Below, in pieces: positions 12,669-58,045 of a stretch of 64,000 nucleotides of DNA; the first letter of the stretch is position 1; each line of letters opens with the position of its first letter. The notes under the pieces were generated by a model that had not been told where the DNA came from, did not search any database, and saw only the letters and a list, made by a program, of their open reading frames with translations. The stretch is taken from the NCBI GenBank assembly GCA_012861695.1, contig JAAOOA010000147.1, positions 796,510 through 860,509 on the forward strand, given 5' to 3'. The DNA comes from Trematomus loennbergii (taxonomy: Eukaryota; Chordata; Actinopteri; Perciformes; Nototheniidae). The translations under genes and the position numbers were made by a program.

Positions 12669-13163
12669 TTAAAGGGGACCTATCATGCAAAATGCACTTT
12701 TGTACGTCTTTTATACATGAATATGTGTCCCCGGTGTTCCAGGGAACTCACCAAGTGTCAGAAAACACAACCCTCTCTATTTTCCTCCATACCCAAATCT
12801 CTAAAAAAGGGGCTGCAACGGATCTGATAAAAACTGATCCAGATTTGAACACTGTCCTGACGTCAGGACGGTGCGCTACGGCTATTGGGCCAACTCCACC
12901 AATCAGGAGGAGACAGCCACGGCCATTGCCGTTCGAAAGCGCTGGAGACACTGTAGTACATATGCCAGGCCAGTAGATGGTGCTGTTCTACAGAATCTGC
13001 CCTTGGAAAAACAGAGCTAAAAAATGTCAAATTGAGCAAAATGAGGCATGGCTAAAATGCATGATCTGTTTGGTATTTTGAGAAAAAAAAAGTATAAATA
13101 TGCCTTATATAGGTATGGTCCTACACTATATTATTCAAATATAGCATGATAGGTCCACTTTAA
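12669..13163. mobile_element. TTAA-flanked MITE, family A, copy 1
   Basis: This 495-bp element starts TTAAAGGGGACCTATCATGC and ends with the inverse of TTAAAGTGGACCTATCATGC. TTAA flanks plus inverted ends indicate a piggyBac-type non-autonomous element. Copies at 20204, 22283 and 50017 are in the opposite orientation. The close similarity of the four copies suggests fairly recent spread. Confidence 0.87.
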
Positions 13164-13695
13164 GTAGAATAGGAAAGCATCCAACCGGATAGTGTATACA
13201 CTGTAGCCAGCCAGAAATGGTTGAGCATGTTTTACTGCTTTGCAGGAAATATAGTACTCAGAGAAATGTGCTTTTCCAGACACTGAAGAAAGCAAAATTC
13301 CATGACTTGTCGCTATCAGGGCTGTTAGGGAAAACATCAGGCAATATATTGTGAGATTATTGCGTTTCTAAGAGAAATTGATACATTTAAAATAATCTAG
13401 AGTTTTGGTTCTTTTTTTGTTTTGTTTTGTTTTGTTTTATTTCTTTTGTTTATTGTTTTCTGCATAGTCTCTTGTCCACAATTTATGATGAATTGGAAAT
13501 GGGGGACCCTGATGTAAACAAGACGAAAGTCTTTCTCTGGTCTGCATCCCCTTAACAATTGTATGTTTTGAGCTGTACTGTACTGTACCCAATATACAAG
13601 CTGTTAATAAACTTTTCAATCAATCAATCACACTCCAGTCCAGTTGGTGGCGGTAATGCACCTACAAGTTGGTTTGCCAACCGCCAATAAACACC
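13164..13695 (+). mobile_element. 3' end of a non-LTR retrotransposon
   Basis: Immediately after the MITE the + strand encodes a short, stop-broken peptide containing EMVEHVLLLCRKY. This resembles the C-terminal Cys/His segment found after reverse transcriptase in several LINE clades. It is followed by a non-coding tail with GTTGGTGGCGGTAATGCACC and GTTTGCCAACCGCC, then a GAA array. I infer a 5'-truncated LINE. The clade is uncertain. It ends just before the likely first exon of gaa. Confidence 0.6.
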
Positions 13696-13720
13696 AAAGA
13701 AGAAGAAGAAGAAGAAGAAG
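13696..13720. repeat. (GAA)n microsatellite
   Basis: About eight GAA/AAG units ending the retrotransposon tail, directly upstream of the inferred gaa first exon. Confidence 0.85.
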
Positions 13721-13734
13721 TTCCGTAAATTACG

Positions 13735-13896
13735 AGGTGCAGTGAACGGGACATGAAGATAAACAGACGCACATCATGCAGCAGAAGAAGGTTAGCAACG
13801 CTACGGATTATTTAGCTAACGATACATTTATTTAAAGGGGACATTTTCCTCCGTATGCTGCATATTTTCCGTCTCTAAGACTCTAATAATATCCAG
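13735..13896 (+). other. gaa: Likely non-coding first exon of gaa
   Basis: A strong donor (ATCCAG/GTAAGC) ends at 13896. The next exon begins after an acceptor at 14734 (TGTTCAG) and carries the ATG. The start of this exon is a guess, set just after the GAA array. The nearby intron is rich in GTTAGCTAA words, as seen around the other candidate start at 2460-2900. Confidence 0.4.
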
Positions 13897-14218
13897 GTAA
13901 GCGTTTCTGATGTTAATGCCCTTGTCAGCTCACGTTAGCTAAAGTTACACAGCTGTTAAAGTTAGCTAATGCTAATAACCGTTGCTACAACAACGTCTAG
14001 GGCGACTAACGGTCAGACATTAACGGCTTCTTGTAACTATGATATTGTGTCAGCAGTAACAGCATTTTATTAAGTGGTCAAATATCTCCCTGGTGAACTT
14101 TGACATTCACATGTTTGTTCTGTGCAGCTAAAGTTAGCCACATCATATTGAACAGAATGTGCAACAGGCCATATCAGTGTGGGCCTCTTGGTACCTGAAT
14201 GTTACATAACAACAACCA

Positions 14219-14590
14219 GAGGTGGAAGAAGTACTCAGATCTTGTACTTAAGTACAAGTACAAAAGTGTTAGCATCAAAATATACTTAAAGTTCCAAAAA
14301 TAAAAGTACTCATTATGCAGATTGGTCCATTTCAGAATAATATATATGATATGTTTTATAATTATTGATCATTAAAGTGTTATCAAAGCTGGTAAAGGTG
14401 CAGCTAGTTTGAATGACTTTGTATACGGCAGGGTAGCTTGTGAATTTACTCCAAGTGTAACTAAAGTCTTGATTATAATAGTGTAGTAGTATTATATAGT
14501 GTTGATTATATTTCACATTATTAATCCAAATCTTCAAAGTAACTAAAGGTATGAAATATATGTAGTCGAGTATTAAAATGAAACCATCAA
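14219..14590 (+). mobile_element. Teleost interspersed repeat (GTGGAAGAAGTACTCAGATC family)
   Basis: It begins GAGGTGGAAGAAGTACTCAG and continues with CTTAAGTACAAGTAC and TCTTCAAAGTAACTAAA segments. I recognise these as parts of an abundant teleost repeat. The right end appears truncated, so the transposition class cannot be set from this copy. It lies in gaa intron 1. Confidence 0.55.
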
Positions 14591-14765
14591 AATGAAACCA
14601 TCAAAGCAACACTCATTTTCACTTCACTCGTTCTTATGCATACTTCTCCCCCTGAAATCCAAACAACAGGAAATGATTCTGGCCATCTGACTGACCTTTG
14701 ATGCTCTCTCTCTTTCTGCCTCTCATGTGTTCAGGCGCTCACTTTGACGAACACACACTCTCAGG

Positions 14766-31392
<16,627 letters not shown>

Positions 31393-32770
31393 ATCAGATG
31401 TTTTGATTTAATCGTTGGTTTTATTTGCTGTTAAAGTCTCAAGCTGGTACTCTGTACAGTCTTTATGTTTTAGGGAAGTGATGATGTTTAGCTCTGTACT
31501 CCAGGACAGTGGAGGTTAAAGGTAAGGCACGTTTATTTTCAAAGGCACATTTCAGCAATAAGGCAATGAAAAATGCTTTAGATTAACCATAACAAGCAGT
31601 GAGATGAAGTGCAAGACAATCCCATTATAAATGACATTCAATTGGAATTAAAAACCTTATATAAAATACAATTCAACCAATAAAAGGGATGATAACTGGT
31701 TAACATTTTAATTATCATATTTGTTTTGGGTGAAAAGACTCACGGACCTTTTTTTCTTCCCTTGAGACGTCCATTTTAAACTGTCCATCTGATTTGGTTG
31801 CAAACACACTGAAATGAAAGATCAGATTCATCACTTTAACCTCTGAGTCATTGTTTCATGCCGGAGTAAGAGACAAGCTGTCTGTGTGTCAGAACATACG
31901 AACAGATACTCTGGAGTGAGTCAGGTCAAGTTTGTGTTAATCATATTTATGCTACGTGCTACGTTTAAAAAAACAACACGCACGCACAAAGGCTGTTGAA
32001 ACGACAACATGCAGCCATTGACCTGCAGTAGTCTGGACACTGCTTTAAATATCTAATGTATTGCCTGTAAACACGCCGCTGAACTATCCTCTGATTCAAA
32101 CCAAATGCTTGTTTTTTTTATTTCCTTTTTTAAATTCTCATCAGCAGAAGGATTATGTGCAATAACGAGAAAGAGAGGATGATGTACCTTTCTAGAATTG
32201 GAGTCTGAAAATATTTCATGATGTGATTGAATGCGTCTTTACAGCTTATTGTTGCACTGATTAATTCTGCAGTGTTGTAAAGGTAGATGCAGGTGCCTTA
32301 TGATTCCTGTGTGTGTGTGTGAGCCTCTCTGGGTTTTAAAACGCTGCTGGCTGATAGTACTTCTGCCATGCATGAGGATTACTTTCATGTATTATTGCAG
32401 AATACTACAACAGCCATTCATGTTCTGCGTCATGTTACTGTGAGCTTTCGCTGATACATTTCTGTTTTTACAATCTTTAAGCTTAACTTGACCGTAATGC
32501 TGTGAAAATCTGATTTGAATTTATGGTCACAGAACATGGCTGAGAAGAGCTTGCACCTTTTCAAAGCAGATCGTCAATGCATGTGTGCTTTAAAAAACAA
32601 AACAAATATTTCTACGCATGTAAAATACGATGCAAAGTTTATTTTACTCTGTTGTGTCAAGGTAACTGTTATTGTGCCTAAAAAAAAAATGCAGTATTTT
32701 TCATTAATTGTTGTGTTTATTTTGTGTAGTTGCTTTTTATGAACAAAATAAAAACTATTCGAGCTCTAAC
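31393..32770 (+). other. gaa: gaa 3' untranslated region
   Basis: Follows the gaa stop codon. A canonical AATAAA lies at 32747-32752, so the transcript probably ends near 32770. No retrotransposon is evident inside; a short (TG)n run sits at about 32311. Confidence 0.5.
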
Positions 32771-32798
32771 GGATCTGTGTTTTTTTGTGAAGATGAAG

Positions 32799-32935
32799 TA
32801 GTAGTATTCGTTTATTTGTCCCCGAGGGGAAAATGGGTTGCAGCACGTCACAGGCATTAAAAAATAAGACCTATGTCACTGACAACAACAAAGACAGATA
32901 AAAACGACAGACATAGAAAACACAGATTATCACTG
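32799..32935 (-). mobile_element. LINE 3' tail fragment
   Basis: Near-copy of the tail at 21761: GTATTCGTTTATTTGTCCCC, then GAGGGGAAAATGGGTTGCAG, then GTCACTGACAACAACA. Orientation is set by that larger copy. It starts just after the gaa poly(A) region. Confidence 0.65.
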
Positions 32936-33262
32936 AAGATAATCTAGATCCCATTATACTGTCATAATGAAGACTAAAGGCATCGTGAATCACAGTTTCT
33001 TCTCAGTGTTTTATAATAGAAAACGTACGCATATATTTACCCTGATTTAATTTAAATACATTTATTTTTATTTTGCCTGCATTTGGATTTGCTCCTTGAG
33101 GTGCTGCAGCCACTAGAGGACACACTTTCTCACAAAGAGGGACTTTTACACTCAATTCTAATCCGTTTTAATTGCTTAAAGAAACAGATTTGAAGTCTTC
33201 TTTAAAAAAACATTTGAGAAAAATGTGAAGAACAAAATCCTTCAAAGCATCCTTGAACATAC

Positions 33263-33590
33263 TTAAAGGTAGGGTAAGTAATTCACTTCAGAACACTTTT
33301 TGTTATATTCCATGGAATGCTCTTAACATCCCGATAGCAATGAATACTTAAGTGCTTTGACATAAATACATACAAATATTTCATCTGTGGAAGCCGTGGT
33401 ACTGTGAAAAGTACGATCAATCATCTGAGCCGGCCCGGCTAAAATAACTGGATGGCCTACCTGCCTGTCAGCCTTCCATCTGTGCACACATTTATCTCGT
33501 GCCCTCATTGGTCATGTGCGGAAGTCTGAAGGAAGGGCAGATTTTTTTCGGCTGCGTACTTTCAAATTCTAGCGCACTCGAGCCGGTTAA
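33263..33590. mobile_element. TTAA-flanked MITE, family D, copy 3, one end shortened
   Basis: The left end TTAAAGGTAGGGTAAGTAA is intact. The right side stops at GAGCCGG followed by TTAA, so about 30 bases of the right inverted repeat are missing. Opposite orientation to the copy at 6329. Confidence 0.72.
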
Positions 33591-33619
33591 ACAACACATC
33601 CAAAGTAGTTACCATGAGT

Positions 33620-34415
33620 CAGGGCCGGCCCTAGACATTTTGGTGCCCTTGGCGAGATTATGATTTGTGGTGCCCACCCCCCCCCTCCAAACAATACACA
33701 ATAGAATATATAAAGAATAAATGAAAAATATTGACATGTTAGTTATATACATAAAGAAGGTTTCAAATGTATTTAGTATTTATGAACATGTTTTAATTGA
33801 GGGGTGGGCGTCACATCGTCTAGGGGGGTCCGGGGGTATGCCCCCCCGGAAAGATTTGTTTGAACATTTGAAAGTAAAATGCTTCAATCTGGTGCACTTT
33901 GAGCAGAATTACTAGAGACTAGATCTAGGGGGTACAACTCTAAAACACCCATATGAAAAATCGGTTTACATTTTAATAACAAATATGTGAACATAACAAC
34001 CAATAACCTACCATAGCCAATAACAAATGAATGTAACGTATTTTATTTTTGTTGTTCATTCATATCTTAGTTTACCTAGTTAACATTTATTTATTCATGC
34101 ATTTTTTTTTTATATCTCCAGTTTTAAACGATATTTTTGGTTACTGTCCTATAGTATACATAGGGGTGCTAGTGAATTGTCCGACCGGCCCACTTCGGTA
34201 CCGGCCCACCGAGAAAACTCCTGGTATTCCCAATGGCCAGTTCGCCCCTGCTGGGGTGCAAAGGGTGTTTACTTTATTCAATTATTAATGTAAATGTATA
34301 CATATTAGAACATTTTAATATTTTCTTTATTATTATTTTCCTCCCAGCGCAGCGCCCCTCCAGATCTGGCGCCCTAGGCGACCACCTAGTTCGCCAGTGC
34401 CAAGGGCCGGCCCTG
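33620..34415. mobile_element. hAT-type element with CAGGGCCGGCCCT ends
   Basis: Ends CAGGGCCGGCCCTAG and AAGGGCCGGCCCTG. Flanks CCATGAGT and CCAAGAGT match at 7 of 8. 796 bp with no long ORF. The GC-rich piece near 33800-33850 may be a further nested fragment. Confidence 0.75.
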
Positions 34416-34734
34416 CCAAGAGTAAGAGCTGCTTTACTGTAATGTTGAACTATATATTATTTGACCGTCTTATCTTTGAATACCCATTGTTAGAGGGGAT
34501 TACAACCTTTGCATAAGGAGTTGCAAGGTTAATTTTGACCTTATCTATTTTACAACAGTTACTAAGGTTGAAAGCCTTGTCTGCATTCACTCGTATCAAC
34601 AGACACATATCCAACATTAATATCTCTTTATAATTATAACTTTATTTAATAAGCATCTTTAAAAACTGAGATTTCAAAGTGTTTTTACAGACAAAGCAAA
34701 GCAGGTTAGAAGGCAGTATGAGAAATAGTGCTAG

Positions 34735-34880
34735 TGGCGAAACTGGGTGCGCCGTATTTGCGCTTCAGATGAGGCTCCCTCCGCAAAATGAAGAACCCTC
34801 CGCAAGATAAGCCCCCCTCCGCGAGGTGAGGCCCCACGCAGTCTGCGTGATCTGCCTGCAGGGGGGGGGCCCCTGGTGTT
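34735..34880 (-). mobile_element. Decayed hAT fragment
   Basis: Contains CCTCCGCGAGGTGAGGCCCC and ACGCAGTCTGCGTGATC, the reverse of sequence at 63210-63260. Only part of an element is present. Confidence 0.45.
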
Positions 34881-36663
34881 TTCAGTCTGCTCCATGTTAA
34901 ACCTGCAGTTATTTACTTTAGAGAGGAGTCTCAGGATGTCGCTCATTAAGATCCACGTCATCTGAGGACTGAGCTCAATTAGCTTGTCTCTTCAAAGTAA
35001 CATTCTTACATAATTTCTTACATGTTTTTCAAATTGTCTAAAACAGATTGGGTTCAAACTCAAGCCACTTTTTTAAAACTCTTCATATGGTCTGCATTGC
35101 CATCTTAACCAGCTAATCTGACCTCCAAAAGTCACTTAAACAACCATTAAACAACACTTTTAAAGTTTGTACTCCACATTTTTCCCAGCATACGACAGTA
35201 AACACATTTTAACCCACTGACTTATAACACTTTTTTAAATCTTTGCATATACTTAAACAAAGAACTTGTAAAATGTGGCCACACCTGGGTAGGCTTTGAG
35301 TTGAAAATATTGCAACAGTGTTGATCTAATTGTGTTTTGATAGTTTTATAAACAGGGAGTTAGCATTTTTTTTGTATGTACTGAAAACATATGTAGTGGA
35401 GGATGAATGTGAAAAGAGTTCATGGATTTTTGGGCTCATTGAATATACTAATATATACAATTAAGTCCTCATAGACTTCTGTTTAGCTGGCTGTGTGAAG
35501 GGTTGTATTCTTTATTTTATTTTGGACATACATTTCAATATGGTAACTGCATTCTTTTCAACAGTTTTTCAAAGTTTGTTAGCATTCTATAAAAATACTC
35601 TGCAAACATAAAGTGTTTTGCAGGTGGTAGAGGATGGAAACATATGGTAACTAAATCCATTTTGTGGGAAAGCAAGGAATAATTATTCACAACTTAGTCC
35701 ACAAAGACGTCTGTTTAGCTGACCGTGTGAAGAGTTTTGTGACTTCAGTTGTGACCGATGCATGTTCGCAGCCTAAGCGTCTTGTTAAGTGCTGCTCTCC
35801 ATAGAAACTAACCAGAAAACAAGCTGTGAACTCTGAGAGAAAGTGCAATTTCTCATGAGTCATAACACCAAACAAGCATTTGATTGTCCCCACCACACAC
35901 ACACACACATATATACACACAGACACACACACGAACACACACACACCCTCTGATAGTGAGTGAATTATCCTGCAGTGCTGACAGACCTGCGAAAGACGTG
36001 ATGTTTTTTTGGCTCTGTGCAAACGTTCACAGGCTAACTGTTTCCAGATGGAGGTTTGTGGAGGCACTATATCATCAAGCGGAGGGGGAGGGAGGAGAGA
36101 GAGGGAGAGAAAGAGCAGCGGGGGTCAGTCAAAAGCATTCTGCTCTACTGACGGGGGCATTTCCTGTCTGGATTTGGGAGGATTAAGTATTTGTGTGTGG
36201 GGGTGTTTGTATGGTCGGCATGCAGAGGGAAAGAGGACTTCATGGGACTTTGAGGGGATTCACTGCATTAGACTGAACATGCTCCTGATGCCTGTGTGGG
36301 GAATGGATCACATTTAAAAGGAAATAGTGATTAAGAGTCAGGGTTGGAATTTCTTTTAAGAAAAAACAATTGTTGGCACATTGTGTGTTTCCGGGCATGC
36401 TAATGTTGCGTGTTGTCCCGTATGTATGCAGCTCATTTCCTGCTAAAAGCTTCATGAAATGCTGTAAAATGCATTTCTGTTACACATTGTTCTCGCATTA
36501 AATTTGATTGTACTTATTTTTAACAGATGGTTATTGTGCAACAGAGTCTTAGGGGTCATAAAAAAGCAGCTTCATTGTCTGATTGTTACTCTCGTTTACT
36601 GTCTGGGGGCTTTTTTTAAATGGGGTTTGTTTCAAAAACAGTTCAACAACACAAACTACAGCC
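34881..36663. other. Intergenic, no gene seen
   Basis: AT-rich DNA with a short CA-rich run near 35896-35945. I see no exon with splice context or a recognisable protein. Confidence 0.5.
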
Positions 36664-36964
36664 TTAAAGAGGACAGATGCTCCTTTCAGGTTCATATCAG
36701 TATGTAGTGTCTCTACTGGGACACGTCTCCAAGCTCTAATGTTCAAAAAGCTCTTTATTGTTCTCACACTGCCTGAGCTGCAGCACCTCTTTTCACCCTC
36801 TGTCTGAAACCAGAGTCCAGTCTGCTCTGATTGGTTAGCTGGCCGGCTCTGCTTCTCTCAGGAGGGAACACAGAGATGTTAGCCTTTGCAGACCATTTAC
36901 ATGCACACAATCTACAGTATATAAACACATACAGGAGTTGGAAAACCCAAAAGGGCCTCTTTAA
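36664..36964. mobile_element. TTAA-flanked MITE, family C, copy 2
   Basis: Starts TTAAAGAGGACAGATGC and ends AAAAGGGCCTCTTTAA. 301 bp. The interior shares TCTCTACTGGGACACGTCTC and the AAGCTCTTTATT words with the copy at 17483. Confidence 0.75.
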
Positions 36965-37345
36965 AGGGTGTGTGCTCCTTATATTCTTAGGGAAACCAGT
37001 TTTTTTAAGCCTGAGTTATTTATTTACAGGTATAAACCTTTGTTAGGTTTGTGATTAAAGCTAGATTTGAGTCATTGATCGGATACATACTGTGTGGACA
37101 TGGAAACATACTGTACTAGTCAAAATGATGCACATGGGAAAACAGATGTTCTGTCATTTGTTCAGTCCGTGATGGCCTCTACACCTGCACCCTCTTTAAA
37201 GGCGTGGTGACGACTGCAGCTCCGTGAAAGCACAAATCAAACAACCAGTCACATATTAACTCTGTTATCAGATTAACTTTTCTCAATCCTGCTTTCTATT
37301 TTGATATGTTCTCTTTCGTTTAACTAAAGCGTGTTTGTGTGTGCG

Positions 37346-37525
<180 letters not shown>

Positions 37526-37858
37526 CTGCAAACTAAAGCTCTTATCATTGTTTGCTCATTGGTCTGAAAGTACAGTAATCTCCGCTCAACCGACAGAAGC
37601 TTTAACTCAGCGTTGAGTGTGTGGATGATGATCATCTGATTTTCGTGTAAATATAGAATAAAATAGTTTGACCCCTGACATAGAGAGGAAGATGATGATT
37701 CATTAACATGTGGACTAAGATGTGATGGTCACTGTTAAGTTGGCACATCCATTTCAGCCTGATCACTTCTTCAGCTCGATGCAGAGTTCACAAGAACAGA
37801 GAGTGACCAAAATTAATAAAAAAGCTCAAAGACGCTAAAACACAGCCCTCTGTAGAAT

Positions 37859-38682
37859 TTAAAGAGGCCCTTTTATGTTTCGGGGGGTTTCCTGTAGTGT
37901 GTTATAGGTTTTAGTGCATATAAATGGTCTGCAGAGGCTAAAATCCCTGTGTTTCCTCCAGAGCACATGTGTCAAACTCAAGGCCCGGGGCCAAATCAGG
38001 CCCTTGGTGGATTTAATTTCGGCCCGCAGGATAATTTTTAATAACCATTAGATCTGGCCCGCCGGTATATTGCACGCACACCTCACTCAATCCTGAGGGT
38101 CTCCTCAGCTCAGAGCCTGACCCCAAACATTGATGAACTTGCACCCAAGATGAGATGCCAAGTATCTGGCTTGAACTAGCATCACAGAGCAGCACACTGA
38201 GTTTACATGGATGTTTCCTTTTACACTTTCTTTCTTGCGACAACAGGGCATGTTTGGTTTTTTCTTTGAGGGAAATTGTTTTTTTGAAGCTGTTGTTGGC
38301 CTGTGGAAAAATGTAATCATAAGAAATGACTCCGGAAAAGCTGCAGATAGAGCCATAAGAAATGAATGCAACTGATTATTTAATGTTTTTTTATAGGCAA
38401 TAATTTAAGCTTTGTTAGTTCCAGGTTTAATATGTGCAATAAGTTCATTTCAATAAGTTTTGCAATAAACATTGAACCAGTCCGGCCCTCGACTAGTACC
38501 CATTTTTTAATTTTGGCCCACTGTGTATTTGAGTTTGACACCCTGCTCCAGAGGGAGTTTCTCTCCAACACACTCCCCCCCTGCCTGAAACACCTCCATT
38601 GAACTCCTTTGTTTACTTCCTGAATATAGTGACATCACTGTGTAACATTCAACTTCTATAATGTAAATGTAGAGAACATTTA
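37859..38682. mobile_element. TTAA-type MITE, family C, copy 3, carrying a nested hAT
   Basis: The left end TTAAAGAGGCCCTTTTATG and the text GTGTTATAGGTTTTAGTGCA match the 61143 element. The right end is weak; I place it at a TTAA near 38679. A hAT element at 37964-38545 splits it. Confidence 0.55.
37964..38545 (-). mobile_element. hAT-type element, copy 2 of a pair, nested
   Basis: 582 bp, reverse of the copy at 28752. Flanked by identical CTCCAGAG at 37956-37963 and 38546-38553, a perfect 8-bp target duplication. It inserted into a family C MITE. Confidence 0.85.
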
Positions 38683-38763
38683 AAAGAATTATACAAAAAC
38701 TGTTCAACATTGTGGAAAAATGTGGCTCTTATGAAATACATCCTCATGATTTATTGCACTTAT

Positions 38764-38815
38764 TGATAGTAGCTTTGGATAAAAGTGTCAGCTGAATTAA
38801 GTATAATGTATAGTA
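38764..38815 (+). mobile_element. Decayed SINE tail
   Basis: TAGCTTTGGATAAAAGTGTC followed by AGCTGAATTAAGTATAATG resembles the tail of the SINE at 26617. No tRNA head is seen. Confidence 0.4.
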
Positions 38816-39696
38816 ATTGTTCATGTTTATATGACAGGTGTGTTTGTGTTGTGATGACACGTGGTGGTGCTATCAGCACCTGTAACTCACTTTTTCATAT
38901 ACCTTGACCTTTAAACCTTCCACGTAATTGATCTCAAATCCGCAGATCACTCCTTTAACAAACAGAGAATGAAACATGACAAGAAACACACTTTTGACGA
39001 CAGTGAAGCAAAGCACAGAAAGTATATCTGAAACTGACTCAGCAAAAGAAAACGGTGCTGTCGGCTGCTGTTTGTGAACAAAGCGTGAGCAGGTGTCAGG
39101 TGACTGAAACGCCCCGCAGACAGGACAGGACAGGACGACTCACTCAAGAAACAACCACACCTGGTTAACTGGTTTCACTTACCTTTATACTACATTTACC
39201 AAAATAGCTCCTTGTTAAAATCATTAAATACATATGACATGTTCCCTTTAATACAGTGTAAGCATGTCATGGTAACTTATTGTTTTGGAGGTTATTTAGC
39301 AGGAAACTGGAGGAAATATAGACCTTAGTTTTGCTTCTGAGAGGTTTCTTTTTTCAAGGAGCTTACATGACTTAATTGCTCTCAAATTACATGTGGGTGG
39401 GTGGGTTTTTATTCTTTCTTTTAAAGGCTGTGGTATTCTTTGTGGTTCACCATTCACAAGTTAAATGTGCCAGATGGACAAAAAAAGAAAAATTGGAATA
39501 AAATAAAAAAGTTTCCAACAGAAGCAGCGTTTATAACTTTGTGTATAAAGATGAAATTAACCAAACAGTAATATTTTGTTAAAGTTTTATAAAAAGGACA
39601 GACTTTTTTGAGTGGCTGTAATTAAAATGTCCAGAGTAAATTGGACTCATGTTCTCTCCAAAGTCTTATCTATGGCTCTGTGATTAGTCTGCATGA

Positions 39697-39709
39697 ACAC
39701 ACACACACA

Positions 39710-39799
<90 letters not shown>
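39697..39799. repeat. (CA)n microsatellite
   Basis: About 100 bp of CA repeat with one CCA step, 0.3 kb upstream of the micall2 first exon. Confidence 0.95.
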
Positions 39800-39800
<1 letters not shown>

Positions 39801-40109
39801 TAGAGGGTTACATGAAGACACACAAAGCGGACTGAACGCCACCCATATGCCGCGTCACTGTCGACCTTTCGCAGGTGTCACATCCAGTTTCTCCTCAGAC
39901 GCAAAAGGGTGATTCCCACACACACACTCACACAGAGTCCTGGCTCTCCGTCTGTCATTTCCTGGATCCAGCGTGTCCAAGCTGCTGTGGAAACTTTTTA
40001 GTAGTGTGTTGTTGAAGGGAAGGAGGGAGGAACGAGTGGGGGAGCTCCGGGAGATCTACAGCCGCTCTGCTGCACTCGAACTCGGATCAGTCCGCCTCTG
40101 AGCTCCGGG

Positions 40110-56339
<16,230 letters not shown>

Positions 56340-56613
56340 CGCTCTGCAAACACACCGCAGCTCTCCCTCTGATGTTTGTGTTTATTCTGCTGCTCTTGTT
56401 GTAGTCTTAATGTCAGCGTACTCAGCCTGTGATTCATAGGATAACACTGATAGTGTGTGTGTATGTATGTGTGTGTGTACGTGTGTACGTGTGTGTGTGT
56501 GTGTCCTCGTTTTGAGTGTATGTGTGTTCTGTCATTTTAAGCGCTTTTAGAAAAATGCCCTTCCCTCTGTCGACTGCATCACTCAAGATCTGACATCGCT
56601 CCTGCCTGCCAGT

Positions 56614-56712
<99 letters not shown>

Positions 56713-58045
56713 TACATGATGTTGAGGGGTTAATGACTCACCAGCCGTGTTGTGATTGGGTTCAGCGCTCCAGTTGTTAATTTTAATACCCTTCTCGTCT
56801 TAATCTGTCTACTTAATGCTCTCTCACTCACAGATATATGCACACACACATTTCCTCTCTATCGTCTCACACACGCCACTTGCTGAGATGATGCTTGTAC
56901 AGTACGCAGTGTATACAGTAACACGGATGCTAATACGAGTTAAAGAACAAAGCACTCAGACAACTTTAGGGTCACTTTCTGACCTCTTTTAAGTCGATTA
57001 CATGTTGAACTTTTAACATTTAATCTTAAAGGTCCCTCTCTGTCGTTTTTCTGTCAAACAGCATTACATTTTTATATCTCGGTCAACAACAAGTGTACTC
57101 CGAGCCAAGGACTATTCTTTCTTTATAATAGCATCTCGTAGACTTGTGGTTCAGGAGTAAAAGCAATGCAGTTATTCCCCTAATCTCTGAATTATTTTTA
57201 TGATTTTCAGAACAATTAAGTATCAGAGAAGGAATAATCATTCTTTAGCTGAACTTGTTACAGCCTTTAAATAAATGCAACCTATATTGAGGAGATATAT
57301 AATCAGTTTTTATGTCTTAAAAGTAAAAATAAAAACCCTTATGCAGAAATACACTCATACAGTATGAGCATAGCATTTCAATCCTGGTCTTTTGGGAACA
57401 GTAGATCATGAAAATTACTAATCATTTTAAAATGTCCACAACACATTAAGGTTTCCATTCAGCGTCAATTATCCTTCAAGAATGTACAAAACAATCACAA
57501 TAATTACGAGTTATTCTCTTCACTGTATACATATTGATATGTTTTAGTTACACATTTACGAGTGAATTAACATTTGATACTCAAACATGGTTCTAACAAA
57601 GTCACTGGACGTCAGGCTTTGTTTTTTTCTTTTCCTATCCACTCGTGTTTAGCCATACTTTAATATGTAGTTTGTGTTTTTACGGTCGGTCTCGAGAAAA
57701 AGGATGAATATGGTTTGTGTCATGTGACTGAAAGGTTTTCAAACTAAAAGCATGCTTTGACTGGATCTGTTGGTCCATATTGGATCTGGATTTGTAAATG
57801 AATCAAATCAAACTTCAAATGTCTGTGCTGTGACCAAACTGCTCTAACTAGTTGGTACTAAACAACATTAGGATTGTATATATGTTAATGGTCTCGTCCC
57901 TTTTACTCCCCTTTATCTCTGTATATAGTGTATAAACGCGTATATGTATAAATGGTACTAACGCCAGGTTGATTATTAAATGGAGAAACTTGCCTGGACT
58001 TACTGCCTGTAAAAATGACTGTAATAAACCTACTAAAAAACATAT
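56340..58045 (+). other. micall2: micall2 3' untranslated region
   Basis: Follows the stop codon. AATAAA at 58023-58028 is a plausible poly(A) signal. Contains (TG) tracts near 56453-56503 and a long (CA)n block. Confidence 0.5.
56612..56710. repeat. (CA)n microsatellite in the micall2 3'UTR
   Basis: About 98 bp of uninterrupted CA. A GT-rich tract lies about 110 bases upstream, so the two could pair in the transcript. Confidence 0.95.

Noticed and set aside
13735..14100. TFEB/CLEAR (GTCACGTGAC) site at the gaa promoter
   Set aside because: Expected for a lysosomal gene, but I saw no CACGTG core near the inferred start; only CACGTT near 13932.
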